64,000 nt of DNA from Variovorax paradoxus (lineage in GTDB: Bacteria; Pseudomonadota; Gammaproteobacteria; Burkholderiales; Burkholderiaceae_C), in the NCBI RefSeq assembly GCF_009498455.1, contig NZ_CP045644.1, forward strand, positions 4,715,001 through 4,779,000. The letters are read 5' to 3'. The translations under genes were made by a program, and so were the position numbers. This document shows positions 1 through 9,471 of this stretch, one piece after another. The first letter of the stretch is position 1. Each line of letters starts with the position of its first letter. The notes beneath the pieces were generated by a model, which saw only the letters and a program-made list of their open reading frames with translations, made no database searches and was not told where the DNA came from.

Positions 1-709
1 CTCAGAAGCCTGTCGTGGGCAATGCCTGATCGTCTGCGCCAGCGGCAGCGTTGAGTCGGGGCAAAGGAGCATGAGCGCCTCCTGCAGCAGACGAGCCGCC
101 TGCAGGGCTCGTTGAGCGGTTAGGTCGGCGGCGGCGCACGCGCTCGACTCACGGTTGGTTGCGGCTCGCACGGGCAATGCCTTTCGGTTTTTCCGCAGCG
201 CGCCAATGCCGTTGCGGGACGTCCATAGGTTGCCAGGGATGTCTGATGAGACCGACTCGCTGTAGGGGTGCGAGGCGTACCGGAGCGGGGGCGTGCGAAA
301 TTGGAGAGGGCGTTCAGCACATGGCGAACATTCGTGCACTCCACTCTAACCAAGGTGGGTGCTGGGCCGATATCCTTCAATTTCCTCCCTTTCTCCTTTG
401 CAGCAGAAACGCCTTGCGCTCGGCTCGTGCTTCTGCACGCAGATCTTGCCGGCCGCGAAACGGGTCCAATAGGGTAAACAGCGCGTGAGGTCTCCCCCTT
501 GGACCCCGGGAAGCCAAATCGTCGGTGGCGGCTTGCTGGGAGCGTCTGCAGGCGCGACCGGACTCCAAGGCCGATGGCTGCGCAAGCGGGCGCCGCCAAG
601 GCGCAGGGGTGTCCTCGACTCCCGCACCGGACATCAGGCCCGATCGTCCTTGATCACCAACGCCGATCTTCCGCGCCTGGAAGCTCAAGGAGAGACGCGC
701 CACTGCGTC
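1..709. other. No recognisable gene
   Basis: This stretch holds only short open frames in several phases. None gives a protein with recognisable family motifs or a convincing ribosome binding site. It lies downstream of the tctA stop, so it may be the far side of a gene boundary or decayed sequence. A hairpin sits at its right edge (see 692-711). I see nothing else to name. Confidence 0.5.
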
Positions 710-711
710 TC
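692..711 (-). terminator. Hairpin at the 3' end of tctA
   Basis: GAGACGC and GCGTCTC form a perfect 7-bp stem with a 6-nt loop. The hairpin overlaps the first bases of the tctA stop codon region (minus-strand gene ending at 710). No T-run follows on the minus strand, so this may be an mRNA-end stabiliser rather than a true intrinsic terminator. Confidence 0.3.
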
Positions 712-2209
712 AAGCATCGTCGCCCTTGAATCGCTTAAGTTCCTTGAAGATCAGCGGCGCAACCAGCGCGAACAACGCCAGCCCCAGCAGCGTGGCCGAG
801 CCCGCATGCTTGAAGAACACCAGCCCGTCGCCCAGGCTGATCTGCAGTGCGCGCCGAAACTGGCTCTCCGCCATCGGTCCGAGGATGAGTCCGACGATCA
901 TCGGTGCCACCGGGTAGTCCCAGCAACGCATGAGATAGCCGCAGATCCCGAAGGTCACGAGCATCACCAGTTCCACCGTGGACGGGTTGGCTGCCAACGT
1001 GCCCATCACTGCGAACACGAGGATGCCCGCATACAGCCACGGTTGTGGCACCTTCAGCAGGCGCACCCACAGGCCGACAAGCGGCAGGTTCAGTACCAGC
1101 AGCATCAGGTTGCCGATGAGGAAGCTCGCAATCAGCCCCCAGACCAGATCGGCGTTGGTCACGAACAGCAGCGGGCCCGGTACCAGCCCGTATTGCTGAA
1201 AGCCCGCAAGCATCATCGCGGCAGTGGCCGATGTGGGAAGGCCCAGCGCCAGCAGCGGCACCAGTGTCCCGGTGGCGGCCGCGTTGTTGGCCGCCTCGGG
1301 ACCCGCCACGCCTTCGATCGCGCCCTTGCCGAATTCTTCGGGCTTCACCGCGAGCTTGCGCTCGAGCGTGTACGACAGCAGCGTCGGCACTTCGGCGCCG
1401 CCCGCAGGCAGGGCGCCGATCGGAAAACCCAACCCGATGCCACGCAGCCATGGCTTCCATGAGCGCTGCCAGTCTTCCTTCGTCATCCAGAGCGAACCGC
1501 GCACGGCCTCGATCTTTTCCTGCACGCCGGTGAAGCGCGAGGCAATGTAAAGCGTCTCGCCCATCGCGAACAAGCCGACGGCCAGTGTCGTGATGGACAC
1601 GCCGTCCAACAGGGCAGGGACGCCGAACGCCAGGCGCGACTGTCCCGTGAGCTTGTCGATGCCGACGAGGCCGAGCACCAGGCCCAGCGCAAGGCTCGTG
1701 ATCCCGCGCAGCACCGAGTCGCCGAAGGTGGCCGACACGGTGACAAAGGCCAGCACCATGAGCGCGAAGTAGTCCCACGGACCGAACTGCACTGCGAAGT
1801 CGACAAGCCACGGCGCGAGCACCGAGATGCCGATCGTCGCGATCAGCCCTGCGACAAAAGAGCCGATGGCCGCCGTGGCGAGCGCAGGCCCGCCGCGCCC
1901 GGCCTTCGCCATTCGGTGCCCTTCGATGGCAGTGGCAATCGAGGCCGCCTCGCCCGGCGTGTTGAGCAGGATCGCAGTCGTCGAGCTGCCGTACATACCG
2001 CCGAAATAGATGCCGGCAAACATGATGATGGAGCCCGTCGGATCCAGCTTGAAGGTAATGGGCAGCAGCAAGGCTACCGTCAGCGACGGGCTGATCCCAG
2101 GGAGGATGCCAACCAGCGTGCCCAGCAGCACGCCGATGCCGGCGAAGAGCAGGTTGCCGGGCTGGATGGCCACCAAGAGGCCTTGGCCCAGGAGCGTGAA
2201 AACTTCCAT
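710..2209 (-). CDS. tctA: TctA-family large permease subunit of a tripartite carboxylate transporter
   Basis: This is the 499-aa large membrane subunit of a TctABC secondary transporter, which takes up carboxylates delivered by a periplasmic binding protein. The whole length is hydrophobic with about 10-12 predicted membrane segments. The two family signatures are visible: GILPG near residues 34-38 and [18 protein letters not shown] at about 70-87. The length is normal for TctA (about 500 aa). It is the last gene of the minus-strand run lactonase-bug-tctC-tctB-tctA, 9 bp after tctB. The substrate cannot be read from the permease; the divergent aconitase gene hints at a tricarboxylate, which is inference. 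Confidence 0.93.
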   Translation of the reverse strand: MEVFTLLGQGLLVAIQPGNLLFAGIGVLLGTLVGILPGISPSLTVALLLPITFKLDPTGSIIMFAGIYFGGMYGSSTTAILLNTPGEAASIATAIEGHRMAKAGRGGPALATAAIGSFVAGLIATIGISVLAPWLVDFAVQFGPWDYFALMVLAFVTVSATFGDSVLRGITSLALGLVLGLVGIDKLTGQSRLAFGVPALLDGVSITTLAVGLFAMGETLYIASRFTGVQEKIEAVRGSLWMTKEDWQRSWKPWLRGIGLGFPIGALPAGGAEVPTLLSYTLERKLAVKPEEFGKGAIEGVAGPEAANNAAATGTLVPLLALGLPTSATAAMMLAGFQQYGLVPGPLLFVTNADLVWGLIASFLIGNLMLLVLNLPLVGLWVRLLKVPQPWLYAGILVFAVMGTLAANPSTVELVMLVTFGICGYLMRCWDYPVAPMIVGLILGPMAESQFRRALQISLGDGLVFFKHAGSATLLGLALFALVAPLIFKELKRFKGDDA

Positions 2210-2218
2210 GTCGACCCT

Positions 2219-2725
2219 TCAGCCGAGAAACAGGCGCTCGAGCGGTCCGGCCGGCAACGACAGGGACAAGGCCCTGGTGAAGAAGGCAAAGACGATGGCC
2301 GCGAGCAGAAAGCCGATGGCGGGTGACTTGATGCGAATGGGCTGGCCGAAGGCCCGCGCGGTCGAAACAAAGAGCCAGGTGGAGCCGATGACGAATCCGC
2401 CGCCGAGCTGCAGGATCAGGATCATTCCGATGAGCCCGCCCAGCACCCAGCCCAGCGCCGCACGGTTGGTGAGCACGGCGCCGAGCTCCGACGTCTTGCC
2501 GTGCAGCGCAGCGCGCATGCGCAAAGCCTTGGCGACGTGCGCGAGCCCGAGCACAACCAGCAACAGCGCCACGATGCGCATCGCGGCCGTCGGCCCGACG
2601 CCTACCGCCTGCGCGGGCGCCATCAGCGTCACGTCGTAGCCGATGACCGCGGCCAGCCCGAACAGCACGGCGCCTACCGTGGCCGTCGCGTGCCAGCCTG
2701 GGCCTTTGGTTTCCGAATCGCTCAT
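2219..2725 (-). CDS. tctB: TctB-family small permease subunit
   Basis: This 168-aa protein has about four hydrophobic segments, as expected for the small integral-membrane subunit that pairs with TctA. The start chosen is the ATG at 2725, which overlaps the tctC stop in an ATGA arrangement (tctC ends at 2722), implying translational coupling. The longer open frame upstream would run into tctC coding sequence in another phase and is rejected. TctB proteins are poorly conserved, so the assignment rests on size, topology and its place between TctC and TctA. Confidence 0.85.
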   Translation of the reverse strand: MSDSETKGPGWHATATVGAVLFGLAAVIGYDVTLMAPAQAVGVGPTAAMRIVALLLVVLGLAHVAKALRMRAALHGKTSELGAVLTNRAALGWVLGGLIGMILILQLGGGFVIGSTWLFVSTARAFGQPIRIKSPAIGFLLAAIVFAFFTRALSLSLPAGPLERLFLG

Positions 2726-3705
2726 TTCACGAGGCCGATGGAGCTCAGCACTTCCTTCACGCGCTGCTGATCGGACTTCAGGAACGCTGCGAAGGCGTCG
2801 GCGTCGAGATAGGCGTCGTCCCAGCCGCGGGCCTTCGAAATCTTCGCCCATTCGGGCGACTTGAGCGCCTTGTTGACGGCCGTCACCAGCGCGGCCTTCT
2901 GCGACGCGCTGATCGCCGGACCCGCGACCACGCCGCGCCAGTTCACGAGTTCGACGTCGATGCCTTGCTCCTTGAGCGTGGGCACGTCGACGCCTTCGAT
3001 CCGCTTGGCCGTCGACACGCCGAGCGCGCGCAGCTTGCCGGCCTTGATCTGGCTTTCGAACTCGTTGTAGCCCGACACGCCCGCGGTCACGCGGCCGCCC
3101 AGCATTTCGGCCAGTGCTTCGCCGCCGCCCGAGAAGGGCACGTAGTTCAGCTTTGCCGCATCGCCACCGGCCTGCTTGGCGATGAGCCCGGCCAGGATGT
3201 GGTCCGCGCCGCCAGCCGAGCCGCCGGCCCAGACGACCTTGGAGGTGTCCGCCTTCACGGCGGCTGCAAGATCCTTCAGCGTCTTGTGCGGTGAATTCGC
3301 AGGCACCACCACCACCAGCGGGTCGCCGGTCATGCGGGCGATTGGCGTGACGGCATCCAGGCCGACCGGCGCCTTGTTGGTGAGCACGGCACCCACCATC
3401 GTGATGCCCATCACCATCAGCTGGTTGCCATCGCCCTTTGCGTTGTTCACGAACTGAGCCAGGCCGACCGTCCCGCCCGCGCCCGGCACGTTGACGACCT
3501 GCACGTTCTTTGCCGCGCCCGTGGCGGTGAGCACCTGCTGCAACGAGCGCGAGGCACTGTCCCAGCCACCGCCGGGGCCTGCCGGCGCAATGATCTTGAG
3601 ATCGAGCGGCGCCTGCGCCACGGCGGGTGCTGCAGCAAGTCCGAACAGCATGGCCATGGAGGCGGCGAGTAGGGCGCGGCGATTCGATGTGGACGAGAGT
3701 TTCAT
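2722..3705 (-). CDS. tctC: TctC-type periplasmic carboxylate-binding protein
   Basis: This is a 327-aa periplasmic binding protein of the TctC/Bug family, the extracytoplasmic receptor for the TctAB permease. Residues 1-31 form a signal peptide ending APAVAQA. The segment PAGPGGGWD at about 41-49 and the later PGAGG motif match the subgroup that travels with TctAB permeases. The ATG at 3705 is preceded by AGGAG at good spacing. The gene is 28 bp downstream of a second, Bug-type binding protein, so this permease locus carries two receptors. Which of them feeds TctAB cannot be told from sequence. Confidence 0.9.
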   Translation of the reverse strand: MKLSSTSNRRALLAASMAMLFGLAAAPAVAQAPLDLKIIAPAGPGGGWDSASRSLQQVLTATGAAKNVQVVNVPGAGGTVGLAQFVNNAKGDGNQLMVMGITMVGAVLTNKAPVGLDAVTPIARMTGDPLVVVVPANSPHKTLKDLAAAVKADTSKVVWAGGSAGGADHILAGLIAKQAGGDAAKLNYVPFSGGGEALAEMLGGRVTAGVSGYNEFESQIKAGKLRALGVSTAKRIEGVDVPTLKEQGIDVELVNWRGVVAGPAISASQKAALVTAVNKALKSPEWAKISKARGWDDAYLDADAFAAFLKSDQQRVKEVLSSIGLVK

Positions 3706-3733
3706 GAAGGTCTCCTGTAGATTTGGTAAGGGG

Positions 3734-4717
3734 CTATTCCGCGACGATCCTTGCGCTGTCGACGATGCGCCCGTACTTGACCGATTCGGTCTTGATGAAA
3801 TCGCGGAACTGGGTTTGCGAGAGCGGCAGGGGCTCGCCGCCTTGCTCACGCAATCGCTTGACCAACTCGGGGTCACGCAGCGCTGCGGTGACTGCCTCGT
3901 TGAGCTTTGCCTGCACGGCGGGCGGCGTTTTTGCGGGTGCAAAGAGACCGAACCAGTTGTCCAGGTCGTACGAGGCCGTGGGGGTGAACTCGGCAATTGC
4001 CGGGATGTCCGGTGCAAAGCCCGCGCGCTTGGTCGAGGTCACCGCCAGTGCCTTGACCCGGCCGCCCTTGATGAACGGCGTTGCCCCGGCCAGGCTCACG
4101 AAGGTGATGTCGACATTGCCCGACGCCACGTCGACCAGTTGGTTCGAGGCGCCCTTGTACGGCACGTGCTGCATCTGGATGCCCGCCAGCGACTGGAGCA
4201 ACTCGCCGTTCAGATGCTGCGGGTTGCCGACGCCGCTCGTGGCATAGGTCACCTTGCCCGGGTTCTTCTTTGCGTAGGCCACGAGCTCGGGCAGATCCTT
4301 TGCCGGAAACGATGGATTCGCGACCAGTACATTCGGCACCCGCGTGACGGCAGTGATCGGCGCCAGGTCTTTCTCCGGCGAATACTGCATCTTTGCCTTG
4401 TAGACCAGCGGATTGATGGCGGTCTCGCCGGCCGAACCCAACAGCAGCGTGTAGCCGTCGGGCGCGGCCTTTGCCACGAAGGCGGCGCCGAGCATGCCGC
4501 TGGCGCCAGGCCTGTTGTCCACGACCACCGATTGTTTGAGCGACACGCGCAGCTTCTCTGCCAGCAGGCGCGCCATCGCATCCACGCCGCCGCCGGCAGA
4601 GAAGGGAACCACGATGGTGACGGGCCGCGTGGGGTAGTCCTGCGCGAACGCGGACAGCGGGAGCGCGATGAAGGCCACGGTGGCGCACAGCAGTGCCCGG
4701 CGTTGAATCGATTGCAT
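3734..4717 (-). CDS. Bug-family tripartite tricarboxylate receptor protein
   Basis: This is a 327-aa periplasmic solute-binding protein of the Bug family, very abundant in Burkholderiales. The signal peptide runs to about residue 25 (AFA then QDYPTRP). The core signature YPTRPVTIVVPFSAGGGVD lies at about 28-46, followed by VDNRPGASG. The ATG at 4717 has an AAGGA element upstream. An alternative in-frame ATG at 4765 overlaps the lactonase stop in an ATGA pair but would add a 16-residue tail ahead of the signal peptide, so I prefer 4717. Its ligand is unknown. Confidence 0.88.
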   Translation of the reverse strand: MQSIQRRALLCATVAFIALPLSAFAQDYPTRPVTIVVPFSAGGGVDAMARLLAEKLRVSLKQSVVVDNRPGASGMLGAAFVAKAAPDGYTLLLGSAGETAINPLVYKAKMQYSPEKDLAPITAVTRVPNVLVANPSFPAKDLPELVAYAKKNPGKVTYATSGVGNPQHLNGELLQSLAGIQMQHVPYKGASNQLVDVASGNVDITFVSLAGATPFIKGGRVKALAVTSTKRAGFAPDIPAIAEFTPTASYDLDNWFGLFAPAKTPPAVQAKLNEAVTAALRDPELVKRLREQGGEPLPLSQTQFRDFIKTESVKYGRIVDSARIVAE

Positions 4718-4761
4718 CTGGGTTCCTTGGTGTCGAAGAGGTGCTTTGGGCTGGCGGCGGT

Positions 4762-5814
4762 TCATGCGGAGAAGACCATGCAGACCGGGCTGCCTGACCT
4801 GACCGAGGCACCGGTGGGCTCGAGCGTTCCGGCCGCAGGGTCGACGGTCAGCGTCACGATGGAGTCGCTGTCCTCGTTGAGCACGAACATGAACCGGCCG
4901 TCAGGCGTGAGCGCGAAGAAACGCGGCGTCTTGCCCTGCGCGGGCACGGCTTCGATGAACTTCAGCGCGCCGGTGGCGGGGGCGACACTGAACACCGCGA
5001 TGCTGTCGCTGCCTCGGTTGGAGGCATACAGAAAGCGTCCCTTCGCATCGATCTGGATTTCCGAAGCGCGGCTGTTGCCGGTGAAGCTCTCCGGCAGCGC
5101 GGAGAGCACCTGGAACGGCGAGAGTGCCCCGGTGTCGGGCATGACGCGGTAAGCCGTCACAGTCGAGTCGAGTTCGTTAACCACATAGGCGAGCGGCGCG
5201 CCTGGGTGAAACGCGAGATGGCGCGGCCCCGCGGTCTCGCGCGTGGCGATGAACGGCACCGGCGCCGGCGCCAGGCGGCCGCCTTCAAACCGGAAGCTGA
5301 AGACTCGGTCCAACCCCTTGTCGGGCACGACGACGAAACGGCCGGTCGGGTCGAAGGGATTGAAGTGCGGCTTGGCCTGCTTCTGCTCCACGCGGTGCGG
5401 TCCCACCGGGCCTTCCAGCGTCAGGAGTTGCGTCAGTTCACCCAGGGAACCATCGGCGTTCACGGGCAGCACCGCCAGGCTGGCGCCAATGTGGTTGGAC
5501 ACCACCATGAAGCGGCCAGTCGGGTCCAGTGCCAGGTGCACCGGGTTCTTGCCTTGCGTGCTTTGGCGGTTGATGAAGGTGAGGAGGCCCGTACCACGGT
5601 CGACCCTGAAGGCGCTGACTTCGCTCTCGTCGCCATGCACCGCGTAAAGGAACTCGCCGGTGGCGTTCAGCGCAAGAAAGGAAGGGTTGACCAGGTCTCC
5701 AGCGATGTCGACCAGCTCCAGCGTTCCATGCGCGGCATCGACCCTGAAGATGCTGATGCCGTCGCCCCGCGCATTGCGCTCCCGGGTGGTGCGGCTGCCG
5801 ACGTAGGCGTACAT
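4762..5814 (-). CDS. Lactonase family protein (seven-bladed beta-propeller)
   Basis: This 350-aa protein belongs to the YbhE-like lactonase family, which includes cytosolic 6-phosphogluconolactonase. Repeated blade units are visible, each with an NP/HxxxxPxGxxxYxxxE-type core, for example NPSFLALNATGEFLYAVHGDES near residue 42 and similar runs ending LYASNRGSDSIAVF and MFVLNEDSDSIVTL. There is no signal peptide. It is the first gene of the tct run and diverges from the aconitase gene across an 84-bp spacer. The context suggests it opens a lactone form of a hydroxylated carboxylic acid taken up by the transporter; that is inference. A sugar-lactone role remains possible. Confidence 0.8.
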   Translation of the reverse strand: MYAYVGSRTTRERNARGDGISIFRVDAAHGTLELVDIAGDLVNPSFLALNATGEFLYAVHGDESEVSAFRVDRGTGLLTFINRQSTQGKNPVHLALDPTGRFMVVSNHIGASLAVLPVNADGSLGELTQLLTLEGPVGPHRVEQKQAKPHFNPFDPTGRFVVVPDKGLDRVFSFRFEGGRLAPAPVPFIATRETAGPRHLAFHPGAPLAYVVNELDSTVTAYRVMPDTGALSPFQVLSALPESFTGNSRASEIQIDAKGRFLYASNRGSDSIAVFSVAPATGALKFIEAVPAQGKTPRFFALTPDGRFMFVLNEDSDSIVTLTVDPAAGTLEPTGASVRSGSPVCMVFSA

Positions 5815-5863
5815 GGAGGGTCTCTGGATGGAGGAAGAAGGAAGGCTGCGGGTTTGCACTGAA

Positions 5864-5889
5864 TTGCATTTTATAAACAACAAATGCAA
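5864..5889. promoter_or_regulatory. Inverted repeat between lactonase and aconitase genes
   Basis: TTGCATTT and AAATGCAA are perfect 8-bp arms separated by 10 nt. The repeat is AT-rich in a very GC-rich region and lies in the divergent spacer, just before the aconitase start. It is a candidate operator for the GntR-family regulator encoded at 8570-9466. An alternative ATG for the aconitase (5884) lies inside the right arm, which is one reason the ATG at 5899 is preferred. Confidence 0.5.
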
Positions 5890-5898
5890 AATTGGCTC

Positions 5899-8538
5899 AT
5901 GGAAAACACTGAGACGTCCTGCATGCGGCTTGTCGTGGCCGGGCAGGAGTACCTCGCCGTCGATCTGCCGGCGCGGTGCAAAGACAAGCTGGACCGCCTG
6001 CCCGTGGTCCTGCGGCTTCTGTTGGAGAACGTCGCGCGCAACATGCAGGGCGCTGAGAAGGAATCCGCGCTGGCGGCGCTTCTCGCATGGACCGACACGG
6101 GGACCAGCGAGGCGGAGATCGCCTTTCAGCCGGGGCGCGTGCTCATGCACGACACCACGAGCACGCCGGCGCTGGTAGACCTTGCCGCCATGCGCAGCAC
6201 GCTGGCCGAGGCCGGCGTGGACCCGTCGGTGCTGAACGCGAGCCTGCCGGTGGACGTGTCGGTGGACCACTCGCTGGCCGTGGAGGCCTTCGCGCGCAAG
6301 GACGCGCCCGAACTCAACATGGCTTTCGAGATTCGCCGCAATGCGGAGCGCTATTCGTTCCTGCGCTGGGCTTCGAAAGTGCTCAGGGGCGTGCGCATTC
6401 ACCCGCCCGGCACGGGCATCATGCACACCATCAACCTGGAGCAGCTGGCCACCGTGGTCGCGGTGGAGGAGGGCGACGGCGCGCGCTGGCTGGTGCCCGA
6501 CATGATGATCGGCACCGACAGCCACACGCCCATGGTCAATGGCATCGGTGTCCTGGGCTGGGGCGTCGGCGGGCTCGAGGCGCAGACCGTGATGTTCGGC
6601 ATGCCGACGATGCTGCGCATTCCCGACGTGATCGGCGTGCGGCTCACGGGCGCGCTGCGGCCCGGCGTGCTGGCAACCGACCTGGCGCTGACGGTGACGC
6701 AGCGCCTGCGGGCCATCGGCGTGTCCGGCGAGTTCGTCGAGTTCTTCGGCCCCGGCGTTTCGACGCTCACTGCGGGCGAGCGCAGCGTGGTGGCCAACAT
6801 GGCGCCGGAGTACGGCGCGACCACGGGCTTCTTTCCGGTCGACGGACACACGCTCGACTACCTGCGGCAGACGGGGCGGACCACTGCCCATATCGAACGC
6901 GTCGAAGCATTCAACCGCGCGACGGGCCTCTGGTTCGATCCGGCTGCGGAGCCGACCTACACGCGAGCCATTCACATCGAACTCGATGCGATTGAAATGC
7001 ACATTGCGGGTCCGCGTCGTCCGCAGGATCTGCTGGGCTTCGGCGACAGCGCATCGGCGCTGGCTTCGCTCGGCTTCCAGCCCAAGGTCGCCGACCCGCA
7101 GATGCCGCGCTATCCAGTGGCCATCGCGGCCATCACGAGTTGCACCAACACCTCGGACCCGCGCCTGTTGATCGCGGCGGGCTTGGTCGCCCGCAAGGCA
7201 AGGGCACTGGGACTGCGGGTGCCCGCCTGGGTCAAGACTTCGCTCGGCCCGGGATCGCCCGCTGCGGCGGCCTACCTGGAGCGCGCCGGCCTCATTGCAG
7301 ATCTGTCGGCCGTCGGTTTCGACATCGTCGGCTACGGCTGCACGACATGCATCGGCAATTCCGGCCAACTGCCAGAGGTCATTCAGGAGGCGGCGGCCAG
7401 GGGGGCCGTTCATCCCGTCGCCGTGCTCTCCGGCAACCGTAATTTTCCGGGGCGCGTGCACCCCGATCTCGATCTCGGCTTTCTCATGTCGCCTCCGCTG
7501 GTCATCGCTTTCGGCCTGGCGGGAGACGCCGAGCGCGACCTGCGCGTGGACCCGGTGCAGGTGAATGCCAGCGGCAAGAAGATCTACCTGCAAGACCTCT
7601 GGCCTTCGCGCGAGGAGATCGATGCCGCGCTCACGCAGTCGCAGGACCCATCGGACTACCCGTGTGCGTTTGCGATTGCCACTGCCAATCCGCTCTGGCA
7701 TGAACTCGCCGCACCCGGGTCCGAGCTGTACCCCTGGAACCCTGGCTCGACCGCGCTGCGCCGGCCGCCGTTCGCCGCCCTCTCGGAGGGCAGCATGCTC
7801 GGGCACTACAGCGCGTTTCCGCTGCTTGTGGTGGGCGACGACGTCACGACCGACCACATTTCGCCGGCCAGCGCGATTCCCAAGGACAGCCTCGTCGCCG
7901 ATTTCCTCGTGGCGCGCGGCGACGATCGCGATGACCTGAACGTCTTTGCCTCGCGCCGTGGCAATTGGGAGGTGATGGTGCGCGCCGCCTTCCACAGCAA
8001 GACGCTGAAGAACCTGCTGGCGCCCGGCGGCCCCGTGGCCCATACGCTGCACGTGCCCAGCGGCGAGGTGATGCCGCTCTGGGAAGCTGCACAGCGCTAC
8101 CGCGCATCGGGCGACTCGGTCGTGCTGGTGGCCGGGGAGCGCTATGGCACCGGTTCGTCGCGCGACTGGGCTGCCAAGGGCCAGCGCTTGCTGGGCATCC
8201 GCGCGGTGCTCGCGAACAGCTTCGAGCGCATCCACCGTTCGAACCTCATCGGTATGGGCGTGCTGCCGCTGCGCATGCCAGCGGGCATGACGCCGGCCAC
8301 GCTCGCCCTGGCGGCTGGCGATCGCATCGAAATCGATGCCCGGCTTGGCAACATCCGTCCGCGCGGGCTCGTCGATGTCGCCCTGCACCGCGTCGATGGC
8401 CGGGTGGAGCGCTTCGGCGCCACGGCCGCCGTGGAGACGCAGCTGGAGGTGGAACTGCTCGAGGCCGGAGGCGTGATCCCCTCGACCCTGCGCAAGATGG
8501 TGGAGAAGCATGGCGCCGCCGCAGACCGGGCCGCGTGA
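5899..8538 (+). CDS. acnA: AcnA-type aconitate hydratase
   Basis: This is an 879-aa [4Fe-4S] hydro-lyase of the AcnA/IRP family, which interconverts citrate, cis-aconitate and isocitrate. The three cluster cysteines are at about Cys415 (SCTNTS) and Cys481 and Cys484 (GCTTCIGNSG), with the spacing seen in E. coli AcnA. The swivel domain carries GSSRDWAAKG near the C terminus. In-frame ATGs also exist at 5884 and 5923; 5884 lies inside an inverted repeat. Its place opposite a tct operon and beside a GntR gene suggests a dedicated catabolic isozyme rather than the housekeeping one. AcnD-like 2-methylcitrate dehydratase is an alternative. Confidence 0.85.
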   Translation: MENTETSCMRLVVAGQEYLAVDLPARCKDKLDRLPVVLRLLLENVARNMQGAEKESALAALLAWTDTGTSEAEIAFQPGRVLMHDTTSTPALVDLAAMRSTLAEAGVDPSVLNASLPVDVSVDHSLAVEAFARKDAPELNMAFEIRRNAERYSFLRWASKVLRGVRIHPPGTGIMHTINLEQLATVVAVEEGDGARWLVPDMMIGTDSHTPMVNGIGVLGWGVGGLEAQTVMFGMPTMLRIPDVIGVRLTGALRPGVLATDLALTVTQRLRAIGVSGEFVEFFGPGVSTLTAGERSVVANMAPEYGATTGFFPVDGHTLDYLRQTGRTTAHIERVEAFNRATGLWFDPAAEPTYTRAIHIELDAIEMHIAGPRRPQDLLGFGDSASALASLGFQPKVADPQMPRYPVAIAAITSCTNTSDPRLLIAAGLVARKARALGLRVPAWVKTSLGPGSPAAAAYLERAGLIADLSAVGFDIVGYGCTTCIGNSGQLPEVIQEAAARGAVHPVAVLSGNRNFPGRVHPDLDLGFLMSPPLVIAFGLAGDAERDLRVDPVQVNASGKKIYLQDLWPSREEIDAALTQSQDPSDYPCAFAIATANPLWHELAAPGSELYPWNPGSTALRRPPFAALSEGSMLGHYSAFPLLVVGDDVTTDHISPASAIPKDSLVADFLVARGDDRDDLNVFASRRGNWEVMVRAAFHSKTLKNLLAPGGPVAHTLHVPSGEVMPLWEAAQRYRASGDSVVLVAGERYGTGSSRDWAAKGQRLLGIRAVLANSFERIHRSNLIGMGVLPLRMPAGMTPATLALAAGDRIEIDARLGNIRPRGLVDVALHRVDGRVERFGATAAVETQLEVELLEAGGVIPSTLRKMVEKHGAAADRAA

Positions 8539-8542
8539 GCCC

Positions 8543-8566
8543 GCCGGATTCGCGGGAAAATCCGGC
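8543..8566 (+). promoter_or_regulatory. Inverted repeat just before the GntR start
   Basis: GCCGGATT and AATCCGGC form perfect 8-bp arms with an 8-nt spacer, ending 3 nt before the ATG at 8570. No good Shine-Dalgarno sequence is visible outside it. It could be an autoregulatory operator or an mRNA hairpin that limits initiation. Its sequence differs from the repeat at 5864-5889. Confidence 0.35.
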
Positions 8567-8569
8567 CCC

Positions 8570-9466
8570 ATGCGGACCGACCAATCCATTCCCTCTCAGA
8601 TCCTCGACCTGATCCAGGCCGACGCCATGCCGGCGGGCACCCATCTGCCTGCGCAGCTCCTCGCCGACCGCCTCCGGGTGTCGCGCTCACCGGTCAACGA
8701 AGCGCTGTCGCTCCTGGCTGAGAAGGGCGTGCTCATGCGGCAGCCCAACCGCGGCTACTTCCTGGTGAAGCCGATCGGCAGCGAGGCGAGGGCGCTGGCC
8801 GGGGAGCTGGGCCTCGAAGAGGCTGACGTGGTGACGGAGGTGTATTTCCGCATCGCCGACGACCGGCTGAGGGGACTGCTTCCGGACGAGTTCTCCGAAG
8901 CGCTCCTCAAGCAGCGCTACGGCTTGACGCCGGTGCAGCTGAACGGGGTGCTCGGGCGCATCGCCAACGAGGGCTGGGCCGAAAAAAAGCCCGGTTACGG
9001 CTGGGTGTTCTCGTCGATGCTGACCACGGCCGACAGCCTGCTGCAGTCGTATCGCCTTCGCCTTGCGCTCGAGCCCGCTGCGCTGCTGGAGCCGAACTAC
9101 CACCTGTCGCCGCAGGTGATTGCGCGCTGCCGCGCGGCGGAAAAGCACCTGCTCGAAGGCGGTATCGAAACCGACACCGCCGATCAGCTGCACGACCGCG
9201 GCGTGCGGTTCCATGAATCGCTGGTCGAGGGCTCGGGCAACGCGTTCTTCATCGACACCATCCGCCGCGTCAACCGCGTGCGCCGGCTGCTGTCGTACCG
9301 CTCGATGCAGGATCGCAGCCGCTACAAGGAGCATTGCCAGCAGCATTTGCACCTGCTCGATCTGCTCGAGCGCGGCCGCAACGACGAAGCCTCGAAGGCC
9401 ATGCACCAGCACCTTTCAAGCACGCTGCGCAATCTCGCCAAGATCAGCAGCATCCTCAAGACCTAG
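8570..9466 (+). CDS. GntR-family regulator with two winged-helix segments and an FCD-like domain
   Basis: This is a 298-aa transcription regulator. The first winged helix covers about residues 8-65 (LADRLRVSRSPVNEALSLL, then a wing ending NRGYFL). A second winged-helix-like segment follows at about 95-155, with LKQRYGLTPVQLNGVLGRIANEGW and KPGYGWVF. A helical FCD-type effector domain fills the rest, with ESLVEGSGNAFF and a final HLHLLDLLERG repeat typical of that fold. The ATG at 8570 is chosen because it begins the conserved region; a longer frame runs back into acnA. It probably senses a carboxylate and controls the divergent acnA and tct genes. Confidence 0.85.
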   Translation: MRTDQSIPSQILDLIQADAMPAGTHLPAQLLADRLRVSRSPVNEALSLLAEKGVLMRQPNRGYFLVKPIGSEARALAGELGLEEADVVTEVYFRIADDRLRGLLPDEFSEALLKQRYGLTPVQLNGVLGRIANEGWAEKKPGYGWVFSSMLTTADSLLQSYRLRLALEPAALLEPNYHLSPQVIARCRAAEKHLLEGGIETDTADQLHDRGVRFHESLVEGSGNAFFIDTIRRVNRVRRLLSYRSMQDRSRYKEHCQQHLHLLDLLERGRNDEASKAMHQHLSSTLRNLAKISSILKT

Positions 9467-9471
9467 CTTCC

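Noticed and set aside
17..190. GGCAATGCCT-like sequences resembling the inverse of the dusA 5' end (15 of 16 bases at about 174-189)
   Set aside because: The orientation is inverted relative to dusA and the match is short, so it cannot be the second attachment site of an excisable element. Treated as chance.
4762..8589. A very long minus-strand open frame through the aconitase gene
   Set aside because: Only the part up to 5814 has family resemblance (lactonase). The rest is the antisense of acnA in high-GC DNA and lacks any motif.
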